64,000 bases of DNA from Streptomyces sulfonofaciens (GTDB taxonomy: Bacteria > Actinomycetota > Actinomycetes > Streptomycetales > Streptomycetaceae). Location: positions 248,001 to 312,000 of the forward strand of contig NZ_BNCD01000008.1 in NCBI RefSeq assembly GCF_014656295.1, written 5' to 3'. Positions 8,128 to 17,032 of the stretch are shown piece by piece. A program made the position numbers and the translations under genes. Every line of letters starts with the position of its first letter. The first letter of the stretch is position 1. The notes under the pieces were generated by a model. It searched no databases and had not been told where the DNA came from. It was given only the letters and a program-made list of their open reading frames with translations.

Positions 8128-9213
8128 CTACCGGAGCCGGCCCCGCTTGGCCTCGCTCGCCGCGCGTCCCTGCGCGCCACGGAGCTTCCACTGGCGCCTC
8201 AGCTCCGCCCGTGCCCGTGCGTCCGTCTTCGCCACGATCCGCTCGTTCTCGCGCAGCAGCTTCCGGTACGAGTCGAGCCGCCGCCCCGGCAGCGTGCCGT
8301 CCGCCACCGCGGCCAGTACCGCGCAGCCCGGTTCCGCGAGGTGCGCGCAGTCGTGGAACCTGCACGACCCCGCCAGTTCCTCGATCTCGGAGAAGACCTG
8401 GCCGACGCCCGTCCCGGCGTCCCAGAGCCCCACGCCGCGCAGACCGGGCGTGTCGATGAGGACGCCGCCGCCGGGCAGCACCAGCAGGTTGCGGGTCGTC
8501 GTGGTGTGCCGGCCCTTGCCGTCCACCTCCCGGACGTCCTGCACCTCCATCACGTCGTCGCCGAGCAGCGCGTTCGCCAGCGTCGACTTGCCGGCGCCGG
8601 ACTGCCCGAGCAGCACGCTCGTCGTGCCCGCGACCACCGCCGCGAGTACGTCCACGCCCTCACCGGTCGCCGCGCTGACCGGCAGCACCTGCACCCCGGG
8701 CGCCGCCGTCCCGGCGTCCTGCACCAGGTGCTCCCTGACCACCGGGTGCGGCACCAGGTCGGCCTTGGTGAGCACCAGCACCGGCTGCGCTCCGGACTCC
8801 CAGGCCAGCGCGGTGAACCGCTCGACACGGTCCAGGTCGAGTTCGGCGGCCAGGGAGACCGCGATGAGGGCGTGGTCGACGTTGGCCGCGAGGATCTGCC
8901 CCTCGGACCGCCTGGAGGAGGTGGAGCGTACGAACGCGGTGCGCCGCGGCAGGTAGTCCCTGACGAACCGGGGGCTTCCTGCGGGCTCCACGGCGGCCCA
9001 GTCGCCGGTGCAGATCACCCGCAGCGGGTCGTGGGGCGTGACGAAGGAGGTGTCGGCCCGCAGTGTCCCGCCGGGGGTGAGCACGTCGCACTGGCCGCGG
9101 TCGACGCGCACCACCCGGCCGGGCAGCAGGCCCTGGGCGGCGTACGGGGCGAAGGCGGTGGCCCACGCGTCGTCCCAGCCGTAGGGGGCGAGCGCGGTGT
9201 CGATGTCGTTCAA
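8128..9213 (-). CDS. rsgA: Ribosome small-subunit-dependent GTPase RsgA
   Basis: A 361-residue circularly permuted GTPase that assists late 30S subunit maturation. An N-terminal OB fold (about 30-105) carries GRVVRVDRGQCDVLTPGG. The G motifs come in permuted order: LTKADL (G4), then GQSGAGKST near residue 203 (G1) and DTPG near 252 (G3). A zinc site, CRFHDCAHLAEPGC, lies near 283-296. The start is TTG at 9213, chosen because AAGGG lies seven bases upstream and the protein then opens at NDIDTALAPYGWDDAW. The upstream frame is Cys/Arg-rich and not family-like. A 29-codon ORF lies 62 bases upstream on the same strand and may act as a leader. The basic C terminus (KRGRLR) is normal. Confidence 0.9.
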   Translation of the reverse strand: MNDIDTALAPYGWDDAWATAFAPYAAQGLLPGRVVRVDRGQCDVLTPGGTLRADTSFVTPHDPLRVICTGDWAAVEPAGSPRFVRDYLPRRTAFVRSTSSRRSEGQILAANVDHALIAVSLAAELDLDRVERFTALAWESGAQPVLVLTKADLVPHPVVREHLVQDAGTAAPGVQVLPVSAATGEGVDVLAAVVAGTTSVLLGQSGAGKSTLANALLGDDVMEVQDVREVDGKGRHTTTTRNLLVLPGGGVLIDTPGLRGVGLWDAGTGVGQVFSEIEELAGSCRFHDCAHLAEPGCAVLAAVADGTLPGRRLDSYRKLLRENERIVAKTDARARAELRRQWKLRGAQGRAASEAKRGRLR

Positions 9214-9275
9214 GGGGAGACCCTTCACGCAGGGGCGGCCCCGGCGCCGCGCGCACAGGCGCGGCTTGGCGCTGC

Positions 9276-9365
9276 TCAGGCAGCGGTTCGAAGGCGGCCG
9301 GGAGCCACGGGGGTGGACAGGAGGTACTTCCTGGTGCGGACAGCGCCCGTCTCGGAGACAGCCAT
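9276..9365 (-). CDS. 29-residue upstream ORF before rsgA
   Basis: An ATG at 9365 preceded by AGGGAGG with eight bases of spacing opens a 29-codon frame (MAVSETGAVRTRKYLLST..., ending GRLRTAA). About 79% of its third positions are G or C, which is compatible with translation. It ends 62 bases before the TTG of rsgA, and a possible promoter (TTGGCG, 19 bases, TAGGGT) lies at 9461-9491. I do not recognise the peptide. It could be a regulatory upstream ORF of rsgA or a product associated with the radical SAM gene upstream on the same strand. Confidence 0.4.
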   Translation of the reverse strand: MAVSETGAVRTRKYLLSTPVAPGRLRTAA

Positions 9366-9426
9366 CGGTCACACCTCCCTGTCCTGCGCTCGGTCTGCGG
9401 TGCACGCACGGGTGCGCACGCCCGGT

Positions 9427-9447
9427 ACGGCGGGCCGCGCCCGCCGT
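9427..9447. terminator. Hairpin between radical SAM gene and rsgA leader
   Basis: ACGGCGGGC-CGC-GCCCGCCGT is a perfect nine-pair stem with a three-base loop, between the stop of the radical SAM gene (9623) and the short ORF at 9365. It lies about 14 bases downstream of the possible promoter, so it could terminate upstream transcription or form in the 5' leader of rsgA. Confidence 0.45.
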
Positions 9448-9460
9448 GGGGAACGCACGA

Positions 9461-9491
9461 ACCCTAGCCCGGCGGGTCCGTGCGCCGCCAA
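9461..9491 (-). promoter_or_regulatory. Possible promoter for the rsgA leader
   Basis: On the minus strand TTGGCG and TAGGGT are separated by 19 bases. TAGGGT fits the vegetative -10 pattern of Streptomyces; the spacing is one or two bases long. It would place the transcript start about 90 bases before the 29-codon ORF. Confidence 0.3.
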
Positions 9492-9622
9492 CGTTTTTCC
9501 GTCGCCGCCGCGGGCCTTCGGGCCCGGCCCGGCCGGGCCGCGACCACCGCCGTGCCCGACCGGCTCCCGTCCGGCTCCCGGCCGGTCCGAAGGCCCTGCT
9601 CAGCCGGCTCGAAAGGCCGGGC

Positions 9623-11014
9623 TCAGCCCCCGGCCGGAGCCTCGTCGTGGGCGGCGGGCGCCGCCTCGTCGGCACCCGGCAGGCTGTCCATGAACGAGCT
9701 CACCGAGAACACCGCACGCCCGGCGCCCGGCAGACCGTAGCCGGGCGGCGAGGAGAGGCCGTACTCGTCCATGGTGGCGCGGTAGGCCTGGAGCAGCCTG
9801 ATGTGGTATTCGAGCGGCGCGCCCTGCGGGTTGGCCTTGCCGAGCGGGGTGGTCGGCTCGGGGCACCAGGTGGTGAAGCGGGGGGTGATGCCGCGGGACA
9901 TGAAGAACCTGAGGCCCTCGGTGGTGGAGTCGATCGCCTCGTCGACCGTGGTGAAGCCGAACGGCTCGGCCATCTCGACACCGGCCACGAAGTTGGGGAT
10001 CACGTTGCGCGGCCCGAACACCTCGGCGGAGTCCAGGATGCGGCGGTGCCACTCGTCACGGCCGACGTAGCGCTCCTTGCCCGGGCAGTACAGCTCGAAC
10101 AGGCGGCGGTCCCACACCTCGAAGTTGGGGTGGTAGATCTGCACGCCGTGGTCCTTGAAGCGCTGCACGTCCGCCTTCGGCAGCGCCTGGGCGACGACCT
10201 TGCCGATCCAGCGGCCCGGGAAGCGCTCCTCGATGGCCTGCGCGTACTGGCCGTAGAACTCGGCCTCGTCCTTGCCGCCGATGTGGGAGGTGATCGCGCC
10301 CCCGGTGAGCGTGTAGGCGGTGGACGCCTTCGCGGTGTCGTACCGGTCGATGATCTCCAGCGCCTCCAGGACCTCCTCGACGGGCTTCACACCGGTGTAG
10401 GGGCGCCCCGCGGCCTTGTGCTGGCGCCAGTTGTGGTTGATGTCGCAGTACTGGCACTCCTCCTTGGCGCCGAAGTACTGGCAGACGCGGAAGACGGTCA
10501 GGTAGATCAGGTAGCCCCACTGGATGGTGGGCGCGACCTCCATCACCGACTTCCCGTTGGCGAGGGTGTGCCGGTAGTAGTCCGGCATCGGCGGCACGCC
10601 GACGTCGGCGATCCGCCTGCCGTCCAGGTAGAGCCCGAGCATGCCGTCGTCCGAGGCGGCCACCCGGTACGGCGAGCCCGGGTTGACCCGTACCGACACC
10701 ACGGTGCGGCGCAGGTCGTAGGGGCCGCCGGTGAGGACGATCTCCTCGGGCGGCCGGCGCAGCGCGGCCTCGCCCAGTTCCGGCAGGGTGCCGTGGTCGA
10801 AGGAGAAGATGAAGTAGGACTTGGGCTTGACCTCTCCGTTCTCGTTGTCGCTGAGTGCGGAGTCGTCGAAGGCGACGCCGCCGCGCAGCAGGTCCTCCTT
10901 CAGGACGGCCTCCCGCGGCACTCCGGGGAACCGCTCCATCAGTTCCTCGACCAGTGCGGTGCGGTGCTCCGGCCGTGTCCGTGACGTCCCCGGCCCGGTG
11001 CGGGTGACACTCAT
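9623..11014 (-). CDS. Radical SAM protein with CX8CX2C cluster motif
   Basis: A 463-residue protein. Residues 178, 187 and 190 are the cysteines of VCQYFGAKEECQYCDINH, spaced CX8CX2C instead of the canonical CX3CX2C. The following CxYC is the usual end of a radical SAM cluster loop, and the downstream layout (TLTGGAI, PNFEVWDRRLF, FVAGVEM) fits a radical SAM TIM barrel. The first 120 residues contain a beta-rich segment (SPYRVAASDDGMLGLYLDGRRIADVGVP) that may be an accessory domain. No SPASM or cobalamin domain is evident. It should use S-adenosylmethionine to start radical chemistry; the substrate is unknown. ATG at 11014 with GAGGAG upstream. The family seems common in Streptomyces under the generic name radical SAM protein. 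Neighbours do not reveal a pathway. Confidence 0.8.
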   Translation of the reverse strand: MSVTRTGPGTSRTRPEHRTALVEELMERFPGVPREAVLKEDLLRGGVAFDDSALSDNENGEVKPKSYFIFSFDHGTLPELGEAALRRPPEEIVLTGGPYDLRRTVVSVRVNPGSPYRVAASDDGMLGLYLDGRRIADVGVPPMPDYYRHTLANGKSVMEVAPTIQWGYLIYLTVFRVCQYFGAKEECQYCDINHNWRQHKAAGRPYTGVKPVEEVLEALEIIDRYDTAKASTAYTLTGGAITSHIGGKDEAEFYGQYAQAIEERFPGRWIGKVVAQALPKADVQRFKDHGVQIYHPNFEVWDRRLFELYCPGKERYVGRDEWHRRILDSAEVFGPRNVIPNFVAGVEMAEPFGFTTVDEAIDSTTEGLRFFMSRGITPRFTTWCPEPTTPLGKANPQGAPLEYHIRLLQAYRATMDEYGLSSPPGYGLPGAGRAVFSVSSFMDSLPGADEAAPAAHDEAPAGG

Positions 11015-11265
11015 CGCTTCTCCTCGCTTCCTGCGGTGTGCGCGGTCCCTGCCACGCCCGCGCACGCCTCTCACGGTATGCCCCCGCCGTCCGGCGCCCC
11101 GCCAGGGGCGCGGGAAACGGCACGCGCGGGCGGGGCACCGGCCGGTGTCCCGATACGACCGCAACCGCCCCTTCGGCCCCCGGGGACCCCTGCGCACCCC
11201 CATGACGGACAATGGCGCACGTACCACGCGCACCAGCATGCGCACGGCGGCAGTGAGGGGCTTCG

Positions 11266-12534
11266 ATGACCGACGGCATACGGGCCGTGACGAACTGGGC
11301 GGGCAACATCACGTTCTCGGCACGTGAGGTCGCCTCGCCCGGCTCGCTCGGCGCACTGCGTGAGCTGGTGGCCGCGAGCAGACGCGTGCGCGTCCTGGGC
11401 AGCGGTCACTCGTTCAACGAGATCGCCGACACCGACGGGGTGCTGCTGTCGCTGGCCGCCCTGCCGGCCGAGGTCGACGTGGACACCGCGGCGCGCACGG
11501 TACGGGTGTCGGGCGGGGTGCGCTACGCCGAGCTGGCCCGCCGGGTCCACGCACAGGGGCTCGCGCTGCACAACATGGCGTCGCTGCCGCACATCTCCGT
11601 CGCCGGCTCGGTGGCCACCGGCACCCATGGCTCCGGCATCGCCAACGGATCCCTGGCGTCGGCCGTCCGTGCGGTGGAGCTGGTCGCGGCGGACGGCTCG
11701 ACGCGCACGCTGCGCCGCGGCGAGGACCGGTTCGACGGGGCGGTGGTGTCCCTGGGCGCGCTCGGCGTGGTGACCGCACTGACGCTCGACCTGGAGCCCG
11801 CGTACGAGATGCGCCAGGACGTCTACACCGGGTTGCCGCTGGCGGAGCTGGACTTCGAGGCGGTGGCGTCGGCCGCGTACAGCGTGAGCCTGTTCACGGA
11901 CTGGCGTGCGCCGCGCTTCAACCAGGTGTGGTTGAAGCGGCGCGTGGACGCCGCGGGCCCGCCCGCGCCACCGCCGGCCGGCCTGACGTGGACGCCGGCC
12001 ACCGAGCCGCAGCACCCGGTGCCCGGGATGCCCGCGGTCAACTGCACCCCGCAGCTCGGCGCCGTCGGCCCCTGGCACGAGCGGCTGCCGCACTTCCGCG
12101 CCGAGTTCATGCCGAGCAGCGGCGCCGAGTTGCAGTCCGAGTACCTGCTGCCCCGGGCCCATGCGACGGAGGCGCTGCACGCCCTGGACCGCATCCGCGG
12201 GACGCTGGCCCCGGTGCTCCAGATCTGCGAGGTGCGCACCGTCGCGGCCGACCGCCAGTGGCTCAGCCCGGCGTACGGCCGCGACACGGTGGCGCTGCAC
12301 TTCACCTGGGTGCAGGACACCGCGGCCGTGCTGCCCGTCGTCGCGGCGCTGGAGGACCGCCTCGCGCCCTTCGAGGCCCGGCCGCACTGGGGCAAGGTCT
12401 TCACCGTCGCGCCCGAGGTGCTGCACGCCCGCTATCCGCGGCTCGCGGACTTCGCCGCGCTGGCCGCGGCGCTCGACCCGTCCGGCACGTTCCGCAACCG
12501 GTTCCTGGACAGGATCCTGTCAGGGGGGTCTTGA
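11266..12534 (+). CDS. xyoA: Alditol oxidase (xylitol/sorbitol oxidase)
   Basis: A 422-residue flavoprotein very similar, from memory, to Streptomyces coelicolor AldO. It oxidises the terminal hydroxyl of alditols such as xylitol and sorbitol to aldoses, reducing O2 to H2O2. The N-terminal VAO/PCMH FAD domain contains RVLGSGHSFNEIADT; His48 corresponds to the His that covalently holds FAD in AldO. MASLPHISVAGSVATGTHGSG is the second FAD loop. The C-terminal substrate domain ends with HWGKVFTV and DPSGTFRNRFLD. ATG at 11266. The gene is divergent from the radical SAM gene and lies 56 bases before the beta-galactosidase on the same strand, so the two may be cotranscribed for sugar and polyol use. 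Confidence 0.93.
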   Translation: MTDGIRAVTNWAGNITFSAREVASPGSLGALRELVAASRRVRVLGSGHSFNEIADTDGVLLSLAALPAEVDVDTAARTVRVSGGVRYAELARRVHAQGLALHNMASLPHISVAGSVATGTHGSGIANGSLASAVRAVELVAADGSTRTLRRGEDRFDGAVVSLGALGVVTALTLDLEPAYEMRQDVYTGLPLAELDFEAVASAAYSVSLFTDWRAPRFNQVWLKRRVDAAGPPAPPPAGLTWTPATEPQHPVPGMPAVNCTPQLGAVGPWHERLPHFRAEFMPSSGAELQSEYLLPRAHATEALHALDRIRGTLAPVLQICEVRTVAADRQWLSPAYGRDTVALHFTWVQDTAAVLPVVAALEDRLAPFEARPHWGKVFTVAPEVLHARYPRLADFAALAAALDPSGTFRNRFLDRILSGGS

Positions 12535-12590
12535 TCCACGCGGTCCTCTCGGGTGGGGTGGTGTCGTCACTCCGCAGCACGAGGAGACCG

Positions 12591-15500
12591 ATGGCAATCG
12601 AGCACGACACCGTCTTCGCCGCCCCCGGGGCCGTCCCCGGACCCGGGGGCACCCGTTCCGACGACACCACCGGCGACCGGCCCCGCGCGGGCCTGCCCTA
12701 CTACGAGGACGTCTCACCGGGCCGCGGCTGCCTGCCGCCGCGCGCCTGGTACGCCGGCTCCGACGCCGCCGTCCTCCCGCTCGACGGCGACTGGCGCTTC
12801 AGGCTGTCCGCCACCGCCGACGCCCACGACACGGCCTTCGCCCTGCCCGGCCACGACACCTCCGGCTGGTCCACGGTCGCGGTGCCGGGCCACTGGGTGC
12901 TCCAGGGCGGCGGCGCGTTCGGCGCCCCGGCCTACACCAATGTGGACTACCCCTTCCCGGTGGACCCGCCGCGCGTGCCCACGGCCAACCCCACCGGCGA
13001 CCACCTGCACACCTTCGACCTCCCCGACGGCTGGCCGGACGGGCCCGCGGTGCTCAGGTTCGAGGGCGTGGAGTCCTGCGCACGCGTCTGGCTCAACGGC
13101 ACGGAGCTGGGCGAGTTCAAGGGGTCCAGGCTGCCGCACGAGTTCGCGGTCGACACGCTGCTCAAGCCGTCGGGCAACGTGCTCGCGGTCCGTGTCCACC
13201 AGTGGTCGTCCGGGTCGTACCTGGAGGACCAGGACCAGTGGTGGCTGCCCGGCATCTTCCGCGAGGTGACCCTGCTGCACCGGCCCGACGGCACCGCGGC
13301 GGACTTCTTCGTGCACGCCTCCTACGACCACCTCGGCGGCACCGGAACGCTGCGCGTCGACGCCTCGGTACCGGGCCGCGTCACCGTCCCCGAGCTGGGC
13401 GTCGACTGCGCGGCGGGAGAGAGCGTCACGGTCGCGGTGCGGCCCTGGACGGCCGAGACGCCCCGGCTGTACGACGGCGAGCTGGCCACCGCCGGGGAGC
13501 GGATCCCGCTGCGCATCGGCTTCCGCACGGTGCTGGTCGAGGACGGCCTGATCAAGGTCAACGGCCGGCCGATCCTGCTGCGCGGCGTCAACCGCCACGA
13601 GTTCCACCCGGACACCGGCCGCACCGTCGACGCGGACACCATGCGCCGCGACGTCCTGCTGATGAAGCAGCACAACATCAACGCCGTCCGCACCTCCCAC
13701 TACCCGCCGCACCCGGCGTTCCTGGCCCTCTGCGACGAGCTGGGCCTGTGGGTGATCGACGAGTGCGACCTGGAGACCCACGGCTTCTGCCGCGACGACT
13801 GGCGGCGCAACCCGGTCGACGACGACCGCTGGACCCCGGCGCTGCTGGACCGCGCCGCCCGCATGGTGGAGCGCGACAAGAACCACCCGAGCGTGATCTT
13901 CTGGTCGCTCGGCAACGAGTGCGGCACCGGCGCGGGCCTGACCGCGATGGCCGACTGGATCCGCGGCCGCGACCCGGACCGGCTGCTGCACTACGAGGGC
14001 GACAGGTCGAGCAGGGACACCGACGTCTACTCGCGGATGTACGCGGACCACGCCGAGGTCGACGCGATCGGCAAGCGCGCGGACGACGGCCCCGAGCGGC
14101 GCCGCGCGCTGCCGTTCGTGCTGTGCGAGTACGGGCACGCCATGGGCAACGGGCCGGGCGGGCTCCTGGAGTACCAGCGGCTCTTCGAGACCCACCCGCG
14201 CTGCCAGGGCGGGTTCGTCTGGGAGTGGATCGACCACGGCCTGAGCCACCCGGACCTCGGCTACGCCTACGGCGGCGACTTCGGCGAGGAACTGCACGAC
14301 GGCACCTTCGTCTGCGACGGGCTGCTCTTCCCCGACCGGACCCCCTCCCCCGGTCTGACCGAGTACAAGAAGGTCATCGAACCGGTCCGCATCGACGGCG
14401 ACGGCGTCCGCGGCACGGTCCGCGTCACCAACGGCCACGACTTCGCCGACCTGGGCCACCTCGCCTTCACCTGGTCCTACGAGGTCGACGGCGAGGCCGT
14501 GGCGAGCGGCGACCTCGGGGTGCCGGCGCTCGCACCGGGCGAGAGCGCCGAGTGCGCCCTGCCTCCGGTGCCCGCCGCGGCACCGGCGTCCGGCGGTGAA
14601 CGGCACTGGACGGTGCGGGCCGTGCTCGCCCGGGACACCGCCTGGGCGGCGCGGGGCCACACGGTGGCGTGGGGGCAGTGGGCCGCGACGCCCCGGGTGC
14701 CGGTGGTCCCGGCGCGCGGGGACCGGCCCGTGCGGGCCGGGCTGGACGCGGCGGGGCGCGAGGTGGTCGCGCTCGGCCCCGGCGTCTTCGACGCGCGTAC
14801 GGGCGCGGTGCTGCGGATCGGGGACGTGCCCGTGAAATGGCTCGGGCTCGATGTGTGGCGGGCGCCCACCGACAACGACGGCGGCTCGCCCGGCGGACCG
14901 CCCGCCGCGCTCGTCGGCAGGCAGTGGCGCCGGATCGGCCTGCACCGCGTGCAGCACCGGCTGGACGGGGTGGGCACGGACGAGGGGCCCCACCCGGCCC
15001 TCGTCGTGCGCACCCGGGTGGCACCCGCGGCCGCACAGCTCGCCCTGGCCACCGAGTACCGCTGGACCGCGGGCGGCGGCCGGCTCACGCTGACCGTCTC
15101 GGTCACGCCCGAGGGCAACTGGCAGGTGCCGCTGCCCAGGCTCGGGGTGCGGTTGGGGATCCCGGCCGGGTACGGGCGGGTGAGCTGGTTCGGCGGCGGG
15201 CCCGGGGAGGCGTACCCGGACACCCGTACGGCGGCCCGGCTGGGGCGCTGGACGGCCGGGGTCGACGAGCTCCAGACGCCGTACGTGCACCCGCAGGAGA
15301 ACGGCGCACGCACGGACGTGCGGTGGGTGGAGTTCACCGGTGGACGCGCCGCACCCGGCGGGCTGCGGGTGGCGGCGGAGCCGGTCTGCTCCTTCGCCGC
15401 CCGGCCCTGGACACCGCAGGCGCTCGACGCGGCCCGGCACCGAACGGACCTCGTCCCCGGCGACACCCTGTGGGTGAACCTCGACCACGGCGTCCAGGGC

Positions 15501-15596
15501 ATCGGTTCCCAGTCGTGCGGCCCCGGTGTCCTGCCGCAGTACGAACTCACCGCGGCACCCGCGCAGTTCTCGTTCACGTTCGGGTCCGGGGGGTGA
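12591..15596 (+). CDS. lacZ: GH2 beta-galactosidase (LacZ type)
   Basis: A 1001-residue glycoside hydrolase of family 2. Domain order is the usual one: jelly-roll sugar-binding domain (about 60-230), immunoglobulin-like domain, TIM barrel (about 310-610), second Ig-like domain, and a C-terminal beta-galactosidase small chain (from about 720; APTDNDGG). The acid/base is Glu443 in SLGNECGTG and the nucleophile is Glu513 in LCEYGHAMGNGPG. The length matches E. coli LacZ. No signal peptide is visible, so it should be cytoplasmic. ATG at 12591 with GAGGAG six bases upstream. It follows the alditol oxidase by 56 bases. Two strong hairpins lie in the 160 bases between it and the convergent YihY gene. 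Confidence 0.93.
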   Translation: MAIEHDTVFAAPGAVPGPGGTRSDDTTGDRPRAGLPYYEDVSPGRGCLPPRAWYAGSDAAVLPLDGDWRFRLSATADAHDTAFALPGHDTSGWSTVAVPGHWVLQGGGAFGAPAYTNVDYPFPVDPPRVPTANPTGDHLHTFDLPDGWPDGPAVLRFEGVESCARVWLNGTELGEFKGSRLPHEFAVDTLLKPSGNVLAVRVHQWSSGSYLEDQDQWWLPGIFREVTLLHRPDGTAADFFVHASYDHLGGTGTLRVDASVPGRVTVPELGVDCAAGESVTVAVRPWTAETPRLYDGELATAGERIPLRIGFRTVLVEDGLIKVNGRPILLRGVNRHEFHPDTGRTVDADTMRRDVLLMKQHNINAVRTSHYPPHPAFLALCDELGLWVIDECDLETHGFCRDDWRRNPVDDDRWTPALLDRAARMVERDKNHPSVIFWSLGNECGTGAGLTAMADWIRGRDPDRLLHYEGDRSSRDTDVYSRMYADHAEVDAIGKRADDGPERRRALPFVLCEYGHAMGNGPGGLLEYQRLFETHPRCQGGFVWEWIDHGLSHPDLGYAYGGDFGEELHDGTFVCDGLLFPDRTPSPGLTEYKKVIEPVRIDGDGVRGTVRVTNGHDFADLGHLAFTWSYEVDGEAVASGDLGVPALAPGESAECALPPVPAAAPASGGERHWTVRAVLARDTAWAARGHTVAWGQWAATPRVPVVPARGDRPVRAGLDAAGREVVALGPGVFDARTGAVLRIGDVPVKWLGLDVWRAPTDNDGGSPGGPPAALVGRQWRRIGLHRVQHRLDGVGTDEGPHPALVVRTRVAPAAAQLALATEYRWTAGGGRLTLTVSVTPEGNWQVPLPRLGVRLGIPAGYGRVSWFGGGPGEAYPDTRTAARLGRWTAGVDELQTPYVHPQENGARTDVRWVEFTGGRAAPGGLRVAAEPVCSFAARPWTPQALDAARHRTDLVPGDTLWVNLDHGVQGIGSQSCGPGVLPQYELTAAPAQFSFTFGSGG

Positions 15597-15656
15597 CCAG
15601 CCTCCCCGTCCACCCGCCTACCGCCGCGTCCATCAGCCGGTCCCGGGGGTGAGGAC

Positions 15657-15711
15657 GGCCCCGCCGGTGCGTCGGCGGGGCCGGGCCCGCCCCCAGCAGG
15701 GGGCGGGCCCG
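15657..15711. terminator. Tandem hairpins, bidirectional terminator
   Basis: Two perfect stems lie between the convergent beta-galactosidase and YihY genes: GGCCCCGCCG/CGGCGGGGCC (15657-15666 and 15673-15682), and CGGGCCCGCCCCC/GGGGGCGGGCCCG (15682-15694 and 15699-15711, loop AGCA). The 13-pair second stem is among the strongest in the window. Confidence 0.8.
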
Positions 15712-15758
15712 TTCCCACGCCCTGTCCGATCCGGCAGGGCCGGCCTCGCGCCCGGGGC

Positions 15759-17015
15759 CTAGGAGCGCCCCTGGCGGCGAGGCCCCTCCCGGCCCGTGCC
15801 GCCCGGCCGGTCGGCGTCCGCGCCGCCCGGCTCGCCGCCGCCCGCGTCGGAGCCCCGGGGCCGGCCGGTGCGGCGGGCGTGGGCGCGCAGCCGCGAGGTG
15901 ACGTCCTCCGGCGGCAGGAACTTCGACCAGCGCTCGGGGAACTCCGAGGGCATGGCGGCCTCCCGGCCGTCGGCGCCGTCCGCCTCCTCGTCGCCTTCGT
16001 CGCCGTCGCCGCCCAGCGCGCGGTGGGCCGCCCACCAGGCGCGGTACTCGGTGCTGAGCGCGGTGCGTGCGCGGTCCTGCGCGGCGCGCGCCGCCGCGGT
16101 GGCCACCGACGGCCAGACCCGGTCGAGCGCGGCGTTCACGGCGGCGCCGACGAGCACCGCGAAGGCCGACACGCCGATCCACAGCAGCACGGCCACCGGC
16201 GCGGCGAGCGACCCGTAGATGGTGGGGCCCTCCACGGTGTTGGTGAGGTAGATGCGCAGCAGGAAGCTGCCGAGCACCCACATGGCGAGCGCGACCAGCG
16301 CGCCAGGCATGTCCTCCACCCAGGGGGAGCGCACCGGCACGGAGACGTGGTAGAGCGTCGTCAGGAAGACGATCGACAGGACGATCACCACCGGCCAGTA
16401 CAGCACCCGCACCACCGTGGTGGACCAGGGGACGACCTGGACGACCGCGTCCGGCCCCGCGACCATCAGCGGCAGGGCGACGGAACCGATCAGCAGCGCG
16501 ACGACGAAGAGCCCGAACGACAGCAGCCGGGTCTTGACGATGCCGCGGGTGCCGTCCAGGCCGTACATGACGGTGATGGTGTCGACGAAGACGTTCACCG
16601 CCCGGGAGCCGGACCACAGCGCGAAGACGAAGCCGATGGAGATGACGTCCGGTCTGCCGCCCTTGGTCACGTCCTCCAGCAGGGGCCGGGCGATCTGCCG
16701 CACGCCCTGGTCGGACAGGACGGTCCGGGACGCCTCCAGGATGTTCTTCTCCAGGCCGGCGATGGTGTGGGCGCCCGTCCAGGCGTCCACGTAGCCGAGC
16801 AGCCCGATGATGCTGAGCAGCAGCGGCGGCACCGAGAGCAGCGTGAAGAAGGCCGCCTCTGCGGCCAGGCCGAGGATGCGGTACTCCATGCAGGAGTTGA
16901 CGGTGTCCTTGAGCAGCAGCCAGGCGGTCCTGCGCATCGACATGTCGCGGTACATCGCACGGGCACGGCCCAGTCGGCCGGACGGCCCTGCAGGTGTTTC
17001 TTTTGCCTGGTGCAC
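15759..17015 (-). CDS. YihY/BrkB family membrane protein
   Basis: A 418-residue integral membrane protein of the YihY/UPF0761 family (historically BrkB; mistaken for RNase BN). About six membrane segments lie between residues 30 and 290 (EAAFFTLLSVPPLLLSIIGLLGYV; LLSFGLFVVALLIGSVALPLM; YWPVVIVLSIVFLTTLYHVSVP; MPGALVALAMWVLGSFLLRIYL; GSLAAPVAVLLWIGVSAFAVLVG). The last 110 residues are a hydrophilic tail with an acidic stretch (GGDGDEGDEEADGADG). Function is unknown. The start used is GTG at 17015; a strong AAGGAGG overlaps this codon, which is too close for a normal ribosome site, so an ATG near 16955 or 16940 cannot be excluded. The start lies 17 bases from the divergent AidB gene. Confidence 0.85.
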   Translation of the reverse strand: MHQAKETPAGPSGRLGRARAMYRDMSMRRTAWLLLKDTVNSCMEYRILGLAAEAAFFTLLSVPPLLLSIIGLLGYVDAWTGAHTIAGLEKNILEASRTVLSDQGVRQIARPLLEDVTKGGRPDVISIGFVFALWSGSRAVNVFVDTITVMYGLDGTRGIVKTRLLSFGLFVVALLIGSVALPLMVAGPDAVVQVVPWSTTVVRVLYWPVVIVLSIVFLTTLYHVSVPVRSPWVEDMPGALVALAMWVLGSFLLRIYLTNTVEGPTIYGSLAAPVAVLLWIGVSAFAVLVGAAVNAALDRVWPSVATAAARAAQDRARTALSTEYRAWWAAHRALGGDGDEGDEEADGADGREAAMPSEFPERWSKFLPPEDVTSRLRAHARRTGRPRGSDAGGGEPGGADADRPGGTGREGPRRQGRS

Positions 17016-17032
17016 CTCCTTACCGTATCGGC

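Noticed and set aside
12714..15488. 924-codon minus-strand frame opposite beta-galactosidase
   Set aside because: The plus strand has a full GH2 enzyme with both catalytic Glu residues. The antisense frame has no recognisable motif.
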